A stretch of 64,000 bases of DNA from Oscillospiraceae bacterium (lineage in GTDB: Bacteria > Bacillota > Clostridia > Oscillospirales > Oscillospiraceae), in assembly GCA_022846095.1 (NCBI GenBank), contig AP025583.1:4179279-4243278 (forward strand), read 5' to 3'. The notes under the pieces are model-generated. The model worked only from the letters and a program-made list of their open reading frames with translations, had not been told where the DNA came from and made no database searches. How positions within the stretch are numbered: the stretch's first letter is position 1; every line of letters begins with the position of its first letter. Position numbers and translations under genes: made by a program. Of the stretch, positions 63,080 through 64,000 are shown piece by piece.

Positions 63080-63325
63080 AAACGCGATGACGAGGACAGT
63101 AGCGCCCCGGCCCCTGCGCAGAGAGCCGCCGTTTTGGTGCGAGGCGGACAGGGAGGGCGCGCGAAGATCACCTCACAGCGTACCCGCCGAACCACAGTAG
63201 GCGGGCACGGCCGGCCCCGTTACAGGCCTTCGAGCGGCCGCGCTGCGCGCGGCAACAAGAGTGGTACCGCAGAGGTTCGCGCCTTTGTCTCTTAGGATGG
63301 AGACAAGGGCGCGTTTTATTTTGTG
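63080..63325 (+). promoter_or_regulatory. T-box riboswitch, isoleucine-type
   Basis: Stem I begins GATGACGAGGACAGTAG. The specifier triplet ATC (63167-63169, in GAAGATCAC) codes isoleucine. The conserved antiterminator bulge is in AGAGTGGTACCGCAG (63259-63273). The competing terminator GCGCCTTTGTCTC...GGAGACAAGGGCGC ends in TTTTATTTT (63279-63318). Uncharged tRNA-Ile would favour readthrough into 63339 and ileS. Confidence 0.92.
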
Positions 63326-63338
63326 TGGAGGTGCTGTT

Positions 63339-63542
63339 ATGAATTGTCCCCAGTGCGGCCGGGAGATGCAGTCCGGCTATGTCAGCGCGGGGGGTTACCG
63401 GGTCATCTGGACGACCAAAGAGCACAAGATGGCCAGCCTGCCCGGCCGGGACGGCGTGCTGATCACCAAATCCAGTCTGGCAGGGAAGGGCACGCCCGCC
63501 TACCTGTGCCGCGTCTGCCAAACCGTGGTTATCAAATATTAA
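63339..63542 (+). CDS. Small zinc-ribbon protein in the ileS unit
   Basis: 67 residues, ATG 63339 (GGAGGTGC). [20 protein letters not shown], a central [16 protein letters not shown], then [13 protein letters not shown]: two CXXC pairs, the pattern I recall as PF20097/DUF6487. It is the first gene after the Ile T-box and 32 nt before ileS, so isoleucine starvation should raise it with IleS. Function unknown. Confidence 0.75.
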   Translation: MNCPQCGREMQSGYVSAGGYRVIWTTKEHKMASLPGRDGVLITKSSLAGKGTPAYLCRVCQTVVIKY

Positions 63543-63574
63543 ATGCGGTTCAACAATACAGGAGGAATACACCC

Positions 63575-64000
63575 ATGGATTACAACAAGACCGTCAACCT
63601 GCCCCAGACCGACTTCCCCATGCGTGCGGGGCTGCCCAAGCGGGAGCCCGACATGCTCAAGGCCATGTACGAGAAGGATCTCTACCACAAGCTTATGGAG
63701 AAGAACGAGGGCAAGCCCCTCTTTGTGCTCCACGACGGCCCCCCCTACGCCAACGGCAACATCCACATCGGCACGGCGCTGAACAAGATCCTCAAGGATA
63801 TGATCATCAAGCACCGCAATATGACGGGCTTCTGCGCCCCCTACGTCCCCGGCTGGGACACCCACGGCCTGCCCATCGAGAGCGCCATCCTTAAGAGCAA
63901 GAAGGTTAAGCGGGAGGAGCTGACCACCAGCGAGTTCCGGGAGAAGTGCAAGGAGTACGCCCTGGACTTCGTGGACAAGCAGCGCGAGCAGTTCAAGCGC
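63575..64000 (+). CDS. ileS: Isoleucyl-tRNA synthetase (5' part)
   Basis: The first 142 codons, from ATG 63575 after AGGAGG; the gene runs out of the window. [20 protein letters not shown], the HIGH motif in [18 protein letters not shown] and [14 protein letters not shown] identify class I IleRS. It charges tRNA-Ile; editing and KMSKS parts lie beyond the edge. Controlled by the T-box before 63339. No fault seen. Confidence 0.96.
   Translation, partial: MDYNKTVNLPQTDFPMRAGLPKREPDMLKAMYEKDLYHKLMEKNEGKPLFVLHDGPPYANGNIHIGTALNKILKDMIIKHRNMTGFCAPYVPGWDTHGLPIESAILKSKKVKREELTTSEFREKCKEYALDFVDKQREQFKR

Overview
The window joins two kinds of DNA. From about 24.07 kb to the right end it is chromosome of a GC-rich Bacillota, most likely an Oscillospiraceae-type gut anaerobe (Flavonifractor/Lawsonibacter-like). 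I base this on very GC-rich codon use, pyruvate:ferredoxin oxidoreductase, SepF/DivIVA, a T-box leader, and HemZ, MiaB, MutS, MutL and Hfq. From the left edge to about 22.6-24.0 kb it is the right-hand part of an integrated mobile element of lower GC content. Its left end lies outside the window.

Mobile element (1 to about 22.6 kb). A tyrosine recombinase (20984-22216, +) sits at the right end. Almost everything else is on the minus strand. The replication end (about 0.2-5.2 kb) has an ssDNA-binding-like protein and a 1390-residue protein that joins an SF3 helicase, an AEP/PrimPol-type primase and a family B DNA polymerase with its 3'-5' exonuclease. Then come a cell-wall hydrolase, three DUF6353-like membrane paralogues, several one-helix membrane proteins, a BRO-N protein, zinc-ribbon proteins and a tRNA-like gene. 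No capsid, terminase, relaxase or T4SS gene is in the window, so virus, satellite or conjugative element cannot be decided here.

Two DNA-level signals mark the element. One is a fixed-length 28-bp motif (CGC(A)...CCTATTATGGAG in minus orientation) placed before at least 14 transcription units between 10.6 and 20.7 kb. It is probably the element's own promoter or operator class, and many of the units it precedes end in an intrinsic terminator. The other is a strand-biased AATATAA heptamer seen about 20 times, in several reading frames and in spacers.

Junction and defence (22.2-24.1 kb). Past the integrase are two small reading frames and repeat-rich DNA. Then comes an AT-rich two-gene cassette: a Panacea/DUF4065 protein and an overlapping membrane protein, probably a toxin-antitoxin or anti-phage pair, ending in a 17-bp terminator hairpin.

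Chromosome. 24.1-26.6 kb: HxlR regulator divergent from a PNPOx-like protein, then a zinc macrodomain and an overlapping class M sirtuin. 26.6-32.4 kb: a secreted Cu-amine-oxidase-N/DUF1266-like protein and nifJ. 32.7-37.2 kb: comM, thiI, cinA and a GyrI-like protein. 37.2-42.1 kb: a repeat-bearing spacer, then mnmG, a cyclase and mnmA with overlapping ends, and a lipid kinase. 42.3-44.1 kb: azlCD and an orphan prepilin. 44.1-51.3 kb: two MBL hydrolases, Mrp, a uridine-kinase-like P-loop protein, hemZ, dtd with a duplicated 3' relic, and an alanine-racemase homologue lacking the PLP lysine. 51.4-59.5 kb: miaB, an XRE regulator, a GIY-YIG protein flanked by palindromic repeats, mutS, a CPBP protease, mutL and hfq. 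59.5-64 kb: a HlyD-like adaptor, yggS, sepF and divIVA, then an Ile T-box controlling a zinc-ribbon gene and ileS (cut by the right edge).
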